Virus record (IMG/VR): IMGVR_UViG_3300042541_000663 | Span: 1 to 47,964 of that record | Length of the DNA stretch: 47,964 bases | Reading direction: 5' to 3' (one strand) | Origin: a virus | Shown: one piece after another, positions 1 through 7,673 of the stretch | Layout of the letters: every line of letters starts with the position of its first letter | How positions within the stretch are numbered: position 1 is the stretch's first letter | The notes under the pieces: model-generated | The model's database searches: none | What the model was told of the DNA's origin: nothing | What the model saw: only the letters and a program-made list of their open reading frames with translations | Program-made: the position numbers and the translations under genes

Positions 1-2
1 TT

Positions 3-425
3 GCAGTTAGCATACAGGAAAGCGTTACTGGAGCTGACCAAGTAGAATCAAGCTATAGTATTGGAAGCTTAATACAAGAGTCTGCCACTGGGTCTGACGC
101 TGTAGAGGCGTTAGCATATCTAAATAGTTTTGTTACTGAAGGCGCTACTGCTTCTGATGCTATTGATGGCATGGCGGCGTTTCATTCAAGTATACAGGAG
201 CTGGTTAGCTCTTCTTCATCTACGTCTACTGCCGCTGATTTTGTAGCCTCAATTAATGAACTTGCCCAGGCTTTGGATTCCACTGCAAGCAGTCCTCTCT
301 GGCAGGTAATTAATACCTCAGAATCCGCCACTTGGAATACAATAAATACTTCAGAAAGCGGAACTTGGAGTACAATAAATACATCAAGCACAAGTGGTTG
401 GCAAGTGATAAAAACTCAACCATAA
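3..425 (+). CDS. Repeat-rich virion/tail protein, C-terminal part (cut at the left edge)
   Basis: The frame is open from the first bases to the stop at 425, so this is the C-terminal part of a longer protein. The visible part has degenerate repeats of about 20 residues around S-I-Q-E-S-V/A-T-G-A/S-D, then a second series of W-x-x-I-N-T-S-E-S units ending in a Trp-rich tail. Low-complexity Ser/Thr/Ala repeats are typical of phage fibres and appendage proteins, and it sits immediately before a run of tail-fibre genes with a 9-nt gap. The first internal ATG (171) is unlikely to be the start because the repeats continue upstream of it. No enzymatic motif is visible. Function is inferred from context only. 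Confidence 0.7.
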   Translation, partial: AVSIQESVTGADQVESSYSIGSLIQESATGSDAVEALAYLNSFVTEGATASDAIDGMAAFHSSIQELVSSSSSTSTAADFVASINELAQALDSTASSPLWQVINTSESATWNTINTSESGTWSTINTSSTSGWQVIKTQP

Positions 426-434
426 TAGGGACAT

Positions 435-2855
435 ATGGCGCTCATCTTAGCTGACAGAGTAAAAGAGACTTCCACCACTGCAGGTAATGGCACATTCACG
501 CTTGCTGGAGCCGCTCCCGGCTTTCAATCCTTTGCTGTAATTGGCGATGGAAATACCACCTACTACTGTATCGCAGGGCAAGGGACTAATGAGTGGGAGG
601 TAGGCATTGGAACCTATACGTCTTCTGGTACTACCCTAGCCCGTACTACAGTTCTATCTAACAGTTCAGCAACAGAGCCAACAGCACTAGTATTCTCCGC
701 TGGGACCAAAGATGTATTCGTTACTTACCCTTCAGAGAAGTCAGTCAATCTGGACGCATCAGGCAATGCAACTGCATTGGGTACTCCAGTAGCCTTTACA
801 GGTACAAACATAACTGGCACTGCAGCAGGTCTTACAGCAGGAGCCGCAACGGTATTAGCTACGGCAAGAAACATAGCAGGTGTGTCTTTTGATGGCTCTG
901 CTGCCATAGCTATTCCATTAGAGAATCTATCCGATGTATCAATTGGTACCGCGGCGGTTAATGAGTTGCTTGGGTATAACGGCACAGCTTGGGTTAATGT
1001 TGCGCCTAACTCAGCATCAGCCGGAACAGGAGTGGTATTTTATAACGCCACTCCGGTCATAACTGCGGCGGGAACTGACAACGATATAGCCATTCTTACC
1101 TTTGCATCTATCCCAGTCACAACAGCAGAGCAGGTCATAACAGGCACAGCAGCTAATAATACTGTTTGCTTCTCTGCTTTTGTTACTACCGCGCTAAATA
1201 GAATTATATTTGATGCTGGCGTATATGATTTTACGATATGGGCGGGTGTAGACAGCCGCGCTAACAACTCGTTTACAACCATTACTAGGCAAATATATAC
1301 AGCTACCCCTTTTGTAGTCGGCACTGTAACTACTACAGGCACAGGATCAAGCCGCACAGCTACAGCATCATCAGGAACGCCCTTTGCAACTTCGGTTATA
1401 GATGCTTCTGCTACAAATACAGTCGCTTCATTTTTGCAAACCCCCCAAGGTCTGTATCAAATAACCGCTAGAACCTCTGATACTGTAGTAACTATTACCA
1501 CACCCAGTGGGTATACCAATGAGTCAGCGGTTGCTGGCACTGTATGGAAGAAACTATTTGGAATTACTACCCCAGAAATAACATCTATATCCCCTAACTA
1601 CACTGAATTCAGTATATATACAACTCAGCCTTCAACTGTAGTTACTGCAGCAACAAAAATGGGGATTCTTGGCTTTGTTACTTCGGACCATACGAGAACT
1701 ATATCCCTAACCTACAATGGCACAATCAGAAATACCCACGTTAATACACCTTTAGCTAATCTACACAATGACTTGGCTGGATTGCAGGGCGGAGCCGCTA
1801 CAGAGTATTTTCACTCTACCTCCGCTGAATATGCGGGCACAGGCACTGGAGTCTTTGTAAGAGCAACGTCTCCTGCTCTAGTAACGCCAGATCTAGGCAC
1901 TCCAAGTGCGTTAGTAGGAACTAACATAACCGGCACAGCTACAGCATTTACTGCCAGTAACGTAACCACCAATGCTAACCTAACGGGTGAAGCCACCTCT
2001 GTAGGTAACGCAGCCACCCTAACCAACTCAGCGGTTATAGGTAAGGTCTTAACTGGATACACATCAGGGGCAGGTACAGTAGCAGCTACAGATACTATTC
2101 TTCAGGCAATACAGAAGTTAGATGGAAATACTGCAGCAGTTCCCGGTACAGTAACTTCAGTCTCAGTAGTATCAAACAACGGCTTTGCTGGCACAGTAGC
2201 TACGGCTACATCTACTCCGGCTATAACCTTAACAACAACAGTAACAGGCATGCTGAAGGGTAGTTCTGTATCTGGAATTGTAAGTGCTGGAACAAGTGGT
2301 ACTGATTACTCTGATGGTACTTCAGCCCTAGCTACCGGCATATTAAAGAGTACAACTACAACTGGTGCGCTGACTATAGCAGTAGCGGCAACAGACTATG
2401 TGGCTCCTAGTGCATATGCTTCAGCTAACGGTCTTACAATGGCTACAGCTAGGCTACTGGGCAGGACTACATCAGCAACAGGAGCAGCAGAAGAAATCAC
2501 AGTAGGAACTGGATTATCTTTAGTTACAGGAACGCTAACAGCAACAGCAACCTCGGCATCTCTGTCTAATGATACAACCACAGCTTCTCAGATATACCCA
2601 GTATTTGCCACTGGAACAACTGGAACAATAGCAAATCTATACACATCTAATGCCAAGCTACTTTATAAACCATCAACAGGTGAGCTAAGTGTTACTGCGC
2701 CAATAGCTATTAATGGGTTAGTACTTAACGCTAATACAGTAGCTACCAGTTATACTATTGCTGCTGGATTCAATGCCCACTCAGTCGGACCAATAACTGT
2801 GAATAGTGGCGTTGTGGTCACAATAACTTCAGGGCAGCGTTGGTTTGTGTCTTGA
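435..2855 (+). CDS. Tail fibre / appendage protein (806 aa)
   Basis: Large Thr/Ala/Gly/Ser-rich beta-structured protein, typical of phage fibres. The N-terminal ~100 residues (starting MALILADRVKETSTT and including G-T-K-D-V-F-V-T-Y-P) look like a compact attachment domain. The middle repeats G-T-P-x-A-L-V/F-x-G-T-N-I-T-G-T-A-like units. The last ~37 residues (S-V-G-P-I-T ... S-G-Q-R-W) recur at the end of the next gene, so a C-terminal module has been duplicated. It is the first complete member of the fibre array and is probably involved in adsorption. Receptor and exact virion position cannot be told from sequence. Confidence 0.75.
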   Translation: MALILADRVKETSTTAGNGTFTLAGAAPGFQSFAVIGDGNTTYYCIAGQGTNEWEVGIGTYTSSGTTLARTTVLSNSSATEPTALVFSAGTKDVFVTYPSEKSVNLDASGNATALGTPVAFTGTNITGTAAGLTAGAATVLATARNIAGVSFDGSAAIAIPLENLSDVSIGTAAVNELLGYNGTAWVNVAPNSASAGTGVVFYNATPVITAAGTDNDIAILTFASIPVTTAEQVITGTAANNTVCFSAFVTTALNRIIFDAGVYDFTIWAGVDSRANNSFTTITRQIYTATPFVVGTVTTTGTGSSRTATASSGTPFATSVIDASATNTVASFLQTPQGLYQITARTSDTVVTITTPSGYTNESAVAGTVWKKLFGITTPEITSISPNYTEFSIYTTQPSTVVTAATKMGILGFVTSDHTRTISLTYNGTIRNTHVNTPLANLHNDLAGLQGGAATEYFHSTSAEYAGTGTGVFVRATSPALVTPDLGTPSALVGTNITGTATAFTASNVTTNANLTGEATSVGNAATLTNSAVIGKVLTGYTSGAGTVAATDTILQAIQKLDGNTAAVPGTVTSVSVVSNNGFAGTVATATSTPAITLTTTVTGMLKGSSVSGIVSAGTSGTDYSDGTSALATGILKSTTTTGALTIAVAATDYVAPSAYASANGLTMATARLLGRTTSATGAAEEITVGTGLSLVTGTLTATATSASLSNDTTTASQIYPVFATGTTGTIANLYTSNAKLLYKPSTGELSVTAPIAINGLVLNANTVATSYTIAAGFNAHSVGPITVNSGVVVTITSGQRWFVS

Positions 2856-2871
2856 AAAATAGGAGATAGAA

Positions 2872-3990
2872 ATGGCAACATGGTCAGACCTAAAGATAAA
2901 GTTAATAGCTACTGGAGATGAAGCCGGTGCTTGGGGCGTTACCACAAATGAGAATCTGGGAACTGCTTTAGAAGAGGCTATTGTAGGGAGGTCAGCAGTA
3001 GCATTAATTGATGGCTCTAATACAATCAGCCTTACCAATAGCACTGCTAGTCAGGCCGCAAGAAACTATATTCTAAACTGTACTGGCGCACTTACAGCTA
3101 CAGCAACGCTAATAGTCCCCAGTATAAGCAAGCCTTACATTGTTGAGAACAACACCACTGGAAGCCAGAGCATATTGGTAAAGACTTCTGCAGGTACTGG
3201 AGTAACAGTTCCTTATGGTAGCGTTGCAATGGTGTATTCCAATTCAACAAATGTAGTTGGAGCGTTTAGCTTTGCATCTAGCTTATATGTAACCTCTTTG
3301 GGGGCAGGCACATCCTTATTTACGGCAGCCACAATTACCACAGCCACAATCAATGGCGGGACAATAACTGGCATTACAGATCTAGCTATAGCAGATGGCG
3401 GCACTGGAGCAAGTACAGCAACAAACGCCAGGACTAACTTAGGCTTGGGAACAATAGCAACGCAGAATTCAAACAGCATAACTATTACTGGTGGAACAAT
3501 CACTGGTATAACAGACTTAGCTGTTGCAGATGGCGGCACAGGATCATCTACCTTTGCGGTTAATAATCTATTGGTAGGTAATGGCTCAACTACATTTGGC
3601 ACCATTGCGCCAGGATCAGCTGAGAATGTACTATCTTCTAATGGCACTTCATGGAGCAGTGTATCTCTGAGTGATAAAGTAGTTCTAAAGGATAGTGCAA
3701 CTGGTTCTGCATATATGCCAGTAGGAACTACAGGACAGAGAACGTCCCCCCCAACAAACGGCCTGCTAAGATATAATACAACTACTAGCGGCTTTGAAGG
3801 ATATGCAGCAGGGGCATGGGGCGGGGTAGGCGGAGCACAGGCTAATGGTGTAATCTATGAGAACTCACTGATTATCTCAGAAAACTATACGCTTTCCACA
3901 GGTAAGAACGGATTTAGTGTTGGACCAATCACAATCGATTCGGGCATCACAGTTACTGTGCCCTCAGGCCAACGCTGGTTGGTCCTCTAA
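2872..3990 (+). CDS. Tail fibre / appendage protein (372 aa)
   Basis: Begins MATWSDLKIKLI, followed by a W-G-x-T-T-N-E-N-L-G-T-A-L-E-E-A segment of a kind seen at the start of many aquatic-phage fibre proteins (from memory). The central part has repeated G-G-T-I-T-G-I-T-D-L-A-I/V-A-D-G-G-T-G units, expected to fold as beta strands. Its C terminus (S-V-G-P-I-T-I-D-S-G ... S-G-Q-R-W) is homologous to the end of the preceding fibre. An AGGAG precedes the ATG. Probable adsorption-apparatus component. Confidence 0.75.
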   Translation: MATWSDLKIKLIATGDEAGAWGVTTNENLGTALEEAIVGRSAVALIDGSNTISLTNSTASQAARNYILNCTGALTATATLIVPSISKPYIVENNTTGSQSILVKTSAGTGVTVPYGSVAMVYSNSTNVVGAFSFASSLYVTSLGAGTSLFTAATITTATINGGTITGITDLAIADGGTGASTATNARTNLGLGTIATQNSNSITITGGTITGITDLAVADGGTGSSTFAVNNLLVGNGSTTFGTIAPGSAENVLSSNGTSWSSVSLSDKVVLKDSATGSAYMPVGTTGQRTSPPTNGLLRYNTTTSGFEGYAAGAWGGVGGAQANGVIYENSLIISENYTLSTGKNGFSVGPITIDSGITVTVPSGQRWLVL

Positions 3991-4006
3991 AAAATAGGAG
4001 ATATAA

Positions 4007-4648
4007 ATGGCTAGCTCGTTAAATGCTGCAACGTCTGGAGGCGGAGGCGTAATTGTTACCTCTGATGCCAGCGGCGATTTAAACATACAAAGTGGCGGCT
4101 CTACAGTAGTTGCTGTGACCAGCACTGGTGTGGCTGTGACTGGCACTCTGAGTTCTTCTGGAGCTAGTACGTTTACTGGTACAGGAAAGTTTGCCACTAC
4201 AATTGGTGTAGGCAATGCAACTCCAAGCGCATCAGGATCAGGCATAACATTCCCGGCAACACAAAGTGCTAGTTCAGATGCTAATACTCTGGATGATTAT
4301 GAGGAAGGTACTTTTACTGTCACAGACCAAAGTGGTGCTGGTTTAACATTTTCTAATAATACTGGAAGATATGTAAAAGTAGGCGGTCTTGTTTATTTTG
4401 CTATGGATGTAATATTCCCTACAACGGCAAGTGTTGCAAATATAGTTCTTAGCCTACCATTTCAATCTGGGACATCATGTGCATTTAGTGCTGCTGTTGG
4501 TTACAGTAATGCAGGATTTATACCTTCTGCATATATAGGCATTTCACAATCAAGAGTTGTAATTTATAGCACCACAGGTGTAGCTGTAACTAATGTAACT
4601 TTTTCAGGAAAAGAATTAGCAATATCAGGATGTTATCCAACAACTTAA
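4007..4648 (+). CDS. Tail fibre-like protein (213 aa)
   Basis: The N-terminal half (T-S-G-G-G-G-V-I-V-T-S-D-A-S-G-D-L-N-I-Q) is a short fibre-type segment. Around residues 88-100 is D-A-N-T-L-D-D-Y-E-E-G-T-F-T, a motif that recurs in phage fibre C-terminal domains, followed by a beta-rich globular domain. The gene has the same AGGAGATA leader context as the gene before it. Likely a small fibre or receptor-binding subunit; no enzyme motif seen. Confidence 0.65.
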   Translation: MASSLNAATSGGGGVIVTSDASGDLNIQSGGSTVVAVTSTGVAVTGTLSSSGASTFTGTGKFATTIGVGNATPSASGSGITFPATQSASSDANTLDDYEEGTFTVTDQSGAGLTFSNNTGRYVKVGGLVYFAMDVIFPTTASVANIVLSLPFQSGTSCAFSAAVGYSNAGFIPSAYIGISQSRVVIYSTTGVAVTNVTFSGKELAISGCYPTT

Positions 4649-4691
4649 CTAGCGTGGATTCGTTAGTCGGACACTTAACAGGAGAATTAAA

Positions 4692-4946
4692 ATGGCATTA
4701 ACTAAAGAAACAGTAGTAGACCAAATCACCGTCACCGAGAACGGCATCGTTCTCTATCGTGAGGCAACTCGCATCATGGAAGACGGTCAGCAACTGAGCC
4801 AAACCTACCACCGCACCAGCCTCACGCCAGCCCAAGACTTAACAGGTCAGCCAGCCAATGTTGCTGCTATCTGTAATGCTGCTTGGACACCAGAAGTTAT
4901 TGCTGCGTACAAAGCGCAAGTAGAACAAAGCAAACTAGGAGCATAG
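4692..4946 (+). CDS. Small conserved phage protein in the fibre cluster (84 aa)
   Basis: Starts MALTKETVVDQITVTENG with a CAGGAG Shine-Dalgarno. It has a beta-hairpin-like N terminus (I-V-L-Y-R-E-A-T-R-I-M-E-D-G) and an alpha-helical C terminus (W-T-P-E-V-I-A-A-Y-K). Proteins of this type accompany fibre genes in many phages; the role is unknown. One nucleotide separates it from the next gene, so they are probably translated together. It could be an assembly chaperone or a small structural subunit. Confidence 0.6.
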   Translation: MALTKETVVDQITVTENGIVLYREATRIMEDGQQLSQTYHRTSLTPAQDLTGQPANVAAICNAAWTPEVIAAYKAQVEQSKLGA

Positions 4947-4947
4947 C

Positions 4948-6159
4948 ATGAGTTCTATCGTAGTCGCAGGAGACACTTCTGGCAGCATCACAATAGCTGC
5001 TCCAGCCGTTGCAGGCAGTAACACAGTTACATTACCCGCATTAACAGGAACAGCAGTTGTTCAGACTAGCAGTGGAGTTGCTATTACTGGTACAGGAGCA
5101 TTGCGTGGCTCATACGGAACAGGTGGCATTACTTCTAACTTTGCTGCTGGTGATGGCGCACTTAATGCTAATACTACGGGGGCTAATAATTCAGCAGTTG
5201 GATATAACACCCTAACTGCCAACACAACTGCCTCTAATAATTCAGCGGTCGGATATAACGCACTCTTATCCAATACAACTGGTGCTGATAACGCAGCAAT
5301 GGGTCGGGGCGCACTCGCTAACAACACAACTGCCTCTAATAACACAGCAGTTGGGTCTATCGCACTCAACTCCAACACAACTGGAGCAAACAACTCAGCA
5401 TTAGGCTATCAAGCCCTCTACTACAACACTGCCTCAAACAACACAGCAGTAGGCTACCAAGCTATGCAAGGCGCTAGTGGGACGAGTACGGGTACTAATA
5501 ATGCTGCGTTTGGGTATCAAGCAGGATTTGCCATTACAACCAGTAACAGTAGCACAGCAATTGGCGTTCAAGCTCTTCTTGCTTTAACTACTGGGACAAA
5601 TAATACAGCGGTTGGAAACAATACTGGGTTATTGCTAACTACAGGCGCATCTAATCAAGTATTTGGCGATAACATTACTCTTGCTGCTGCCGCAACTGGT
5701 CGCATTGGAATAGGTCGTGACTTCACACAAGGTGTAAACACTTCAGTAATCATTGGCAACGGTACTAACCGTATCTCTAACTCATACACTGTAAATGCTA
5801 CTTGGGCGTTCTCATCTGATGAGCGTATCAAGAACGTAATCGGCAAGGATACTCTAGGACTAGACTTCATCAATGACCTAGAGCCAGTTACATTCCGTTG
5901 GAAACCATCTAATGAAGTACCAAAAGAACTTACCTCACGTTATGCAGAAGAGAATGTTCAAGACACTAACATAGTAATGCACGGTCTTATTGCTCAGAAC
6001 GTCAAGGCTGCACTAGACAAGGCTGGTGTAGATACATTTACAGGCTGGTCAGAGGATGAGGATGGTACACAGAAACTTGGTTTGGCTGACTTGATTACAC
6101 CAATGATTAACGCTATCAACGAACTCACAGCACGAGTAAAACAACTAGAGGGTAAATAA
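4948..6159 (+). CDS. Tail fibre with C-terminal S74 intramolecular chaperone (403 aa)
   Basis: Residues ~70-240 contain about eight repeats of ~20 residues around N-N-T/S-A-V-G-Y-x-A-L-x-x-N-T-T, resembling the head repeats of trimeric autotransporter adhesins and expected to form a left-handed beta-roll. From ~289 a peptidase S74 (endosialidase-type chaperone) domain follows: S289-S290-D-E-R-I-K-N, then L-E-P-V-T-F-R-W-K and G-L-I-A-Q-N-V, ending in a coiled coil. In this family the chaperone trimerises the fibre and then cuts itself off at the Ser before Asp; S290-D291 fits. Probable receptor-binding fibre. Confidence 0.85.
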   Translation: MSSIVVAGDTSGSITIAAPAVAGSNTVTLPALTGTAVVQTSSGVAITGTGALRGSYGTGGITSNFAAGDGALNANTTGANNSAVGYNTLTANTTASNNSAVGYNALLSNTTGADNAAMGRGALANNTTASNNTAVGSIALNSNTTGANNSALGYQALYYNTASNNTAVGYQAMQGASGTSTGTNNAAFGYQAGFAITTSNSSTAIGVQALLALTTGTNNTAVGNNTGLLLTTGASNQVFGDNITLAAAATGRIGIGRDFTQGVNTSVIIGNGTNRISNSYTVNATWAFSSDERIKNVIGKDTLGLDFINDLEPVTFRWKPSNEVPKELTSRYAEENVQDTNIVMHGLIAQNVKAALDKAGVDTFTGWSEDEDGTQKLGLADLITPMINAINELTARVKQLEGK

Positions 6160-6303
6160 ATGATTAAGCTAGAGCTGAGTATTGATGAAGTTAATCTGAT
6201 AATGAATGGTCTGGGAAATATGTCATATGTACATGTTGCTGCTTTAGTGGAAAACATTAAAGCTCAGATTGCCCCTCAGCTCGCTAAAGATATAGGAGAA
6301 TAA
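6160..6303 (+). CDS. Small conserved phage protein (47 aa)
   Basis: A 47-residue gene starting directly after the fibre stop codon (TAA then ATG), beginning MIKLELSIDEVNLIMNGLGN and ending L-A-K-D-I-G-E. Its 3' end contains the AGGAG of the next gene. Acidic/hydrophobic alternation suggests two helices. Small proteins with L-x-x-x-E-V-N-x-I-x-x-x-L-G are common beside fibre genes in aquatic phages (from memory); function unknown. Confidence 0.6.
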   Translation: MIKLELSIDEVNLIMNGLGNMSYVHVAALVENIKAQIAPQLAKDIGE

Positions 6304-6304
6304 T

Positions 6305-7201
6305 ATGTCGGTAATTATTAATGGCGATACGGGAATTACTACACCTGCTGAGACAGTACAGGGCGCTCTAACAACCACTGGTAACACTATACTGGGTGAT
6401 GCAACTACAGACACACTGAATGTAGGTAACGGTGGATTGGTAAAAAATGCTAGTGGTAATGTGGGGATTGGGACGAGTAGTCCTACTGTTAAGCTAGATG
6501 TATCTGGCGTTGCTAAAGCAACTGCTCTTTCTATATCAGGCACAACGGCATTTTCGGCAGGGACAATATCTCAAGATATTAATTGGGGTATGTATTTTAT
6601 GGCAGTCGCAGGGGCATCCCAAGCAGAATTTGCGTGGGTAAATAGTGCAAGTGCAGAACGTATGCGTATCGACTCCAGCGGTAACTTGCTGGTGGGGACT
6701 ACGAGTACGGGATTTTCTAATTCATGGTCTGCATCACTTCGAGTGGCTTCTCTTGGAGACCTTCTTATAAATCACCCAAATACAGCAACTTCTGGAACTG
6801 CCTATGCTCAATTTGGTTATAACGGTGCTGGTATTGGCTCAATTACCCAAAATGGTACTACTGCTGTTGCATACAATACTTCATCGGACTATCGCCTAAA
6901 AGAAAACATTGCACCAATGACAGGTGCATTAGCAACTGTGTCACAACTCAAGCCAGTAACCTACTCTTGGAAAGCCGATGGTTCTGATGGTCAAGGCTTC
7001 ATTGCTCATGAACTTCAAGCAGTAGTGCCTGATTGTGTAACTGGCGAGAAAGATGCTGTAGATGCTGAAGGGAAGCCAGTGCATCAAGGCATCGACACCA
7101 GCTTCTTGGTGGCTACCCTCACAGCCGCGATTCAAGAACAACAAGCCCTCATCACACAGTTACAAGCAGATGTAGCAACACTCAAGGCACTCAAAGCATG
7201 A
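6305..7201 (+). CDS. Second tail fibre with S74 chaperone domain (298 aa)
   Basis: N terminus MSVIINGDTGITTPAETV, then beta-rich segments with N-A-S-G-N-V-G-I-G-T-S-S-P and R-M-R-I-D-S-S-G-N-L-L-V-G-T-T, typical of fibres carrying S74 tails. The S74 domain occupies ~193-298: S193-S194-D-Y-R-L-K-E-N-I, L-K-P-V-T-Y-S-W-K, G-F-I-A-H-E-L-Q and a terminal coiled coil. Predicted self-cleavage lies at S194-D195. A compact fibre that may be an alternative to, or partner of, the preceding S74 fibre. Its stop overlaps the next ATG by 4 nt. Confidence 0.85.
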   Translation: MSVIINGDTGITTPAETVQGALTTTGNTILGDATTDTLNVGNGGLVKNASGNVGIGTSSPTVKLDVSGVAKATALSISGTTAFSAGTISQDINWGMYFMAVAGASQAEFAWVNSASAERMRIDSSGNLLVGTTSTGFSNSWSASLRVASLGDLLINHPNTATSGTAYAQFGYNGAGIGSITQNGTTAVAYNTSSDYRLKENIAPMTGALATVSQLKPVTYSWKADGSDGQGFIAHELQAVVPDCVTGEKDAVDAEGKPVHQGIDTSFLVATLTAAIQEQQALITQLQADVATLKALKA

Positions 7202-7452
7202 CCATCAACAAAGAGTTCATAGATCAACCGGCACATTTCATTGTTGCTCTAGTTCTTGTCATTGGATTCTCATTCATCACATCACTCTGGATGGCGGCTA
7301 TCATTAGCGCCGTGACTGGATTAGTCAGAGAGATATACCAAAGATACGATCAGGATAGGGCATGGTATGACTTTGGGCAGGGTAGCCGTTTAGACTTGAT
7401 CTTCTGGGGGCTAGGTACTGCCGCAGGAATATTAATAATGATTCTCTGGTAA
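7198..7452 (+). CDS. Small membrane protein (84 aa)
   Basis: Two hydrophobic spans, ~13-42 (F-I-V-A-L-V-L-V-I-G-F-S-F) and ~66-83 (L-I-F-W-G-L-G-T-A-A-G-I-L-I-M-I), separated by a charged loop with E-I-Y-Q-R-Y-D-Q-D-R. ATGA overlap with the S74 fibre gene. Two spans with a polar loop would fit a holin, but it lies away from the endolysin, so a membrane or virion-associated role is equally possible. Confidence 0.6.
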   Translation: MTINKEFIDQPAHFIVALVLVIGFSFITSLWMAAIISAVTGLVREIYQRYDQDRAWYDFGQGSRLDLIFWGLGTAAGILIMILW

Positions 7453-7464
7453 TTTGGGTGACAT

Positions 7465-7623
7465 ATGACCATTAAAGACAAAGCTAAGAAGGTAGTGGGC
7501 AAGGTTGATGAGGTTATTGCTATAGCTGATCCAGTATCAGACAGATTCCTTGATCTGATTAAAGAGTCTAAGAAAACATTACTGGTAATATCTATAATCG
7601 CATTTATTATTTGGTTGATCTAG
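7465..7623 (+). CDS. Single-span membrane microprotein (52 aa)
   Basis: Starts MTIKDKAKKVVGKVDEV, with an amphipathic Lys-rich N-terminal half and a C-terminal span (K-T-L-L-V-I-S-I-I-A-F-I-I-W-L-I) running to the last residue, so a tail-anchored topology is likely. GGGTGACAT lies just before the ATG. It follows another small membrane gene. Function unknown. Confidence 0.5.
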   Translation: MTIKDKAKKVVGKVDEVIAIADPVSDRFLDLIKESKKTLLVISIIAFIIWLI

Positions 7624-7673
7624 ATGACTGATAGTAGTCTCCTTGTTAATACCTATACAGGAGTATAGCAAAA

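Noticed and set aside
4948-6159. CRISPR-like or other DNA repeat array
   Set aside because: The ~66-bp periodicity is protein-level repetition (N-N-T-A-V-G-Y units) inside a fibre gene, with no identical spacer-separated repeats.
435-7201. Diversity-generating retroelement acting on the fibre array
   Set aside because: No reverse transcriptase gene or template/variable repeat pair was found in the window.
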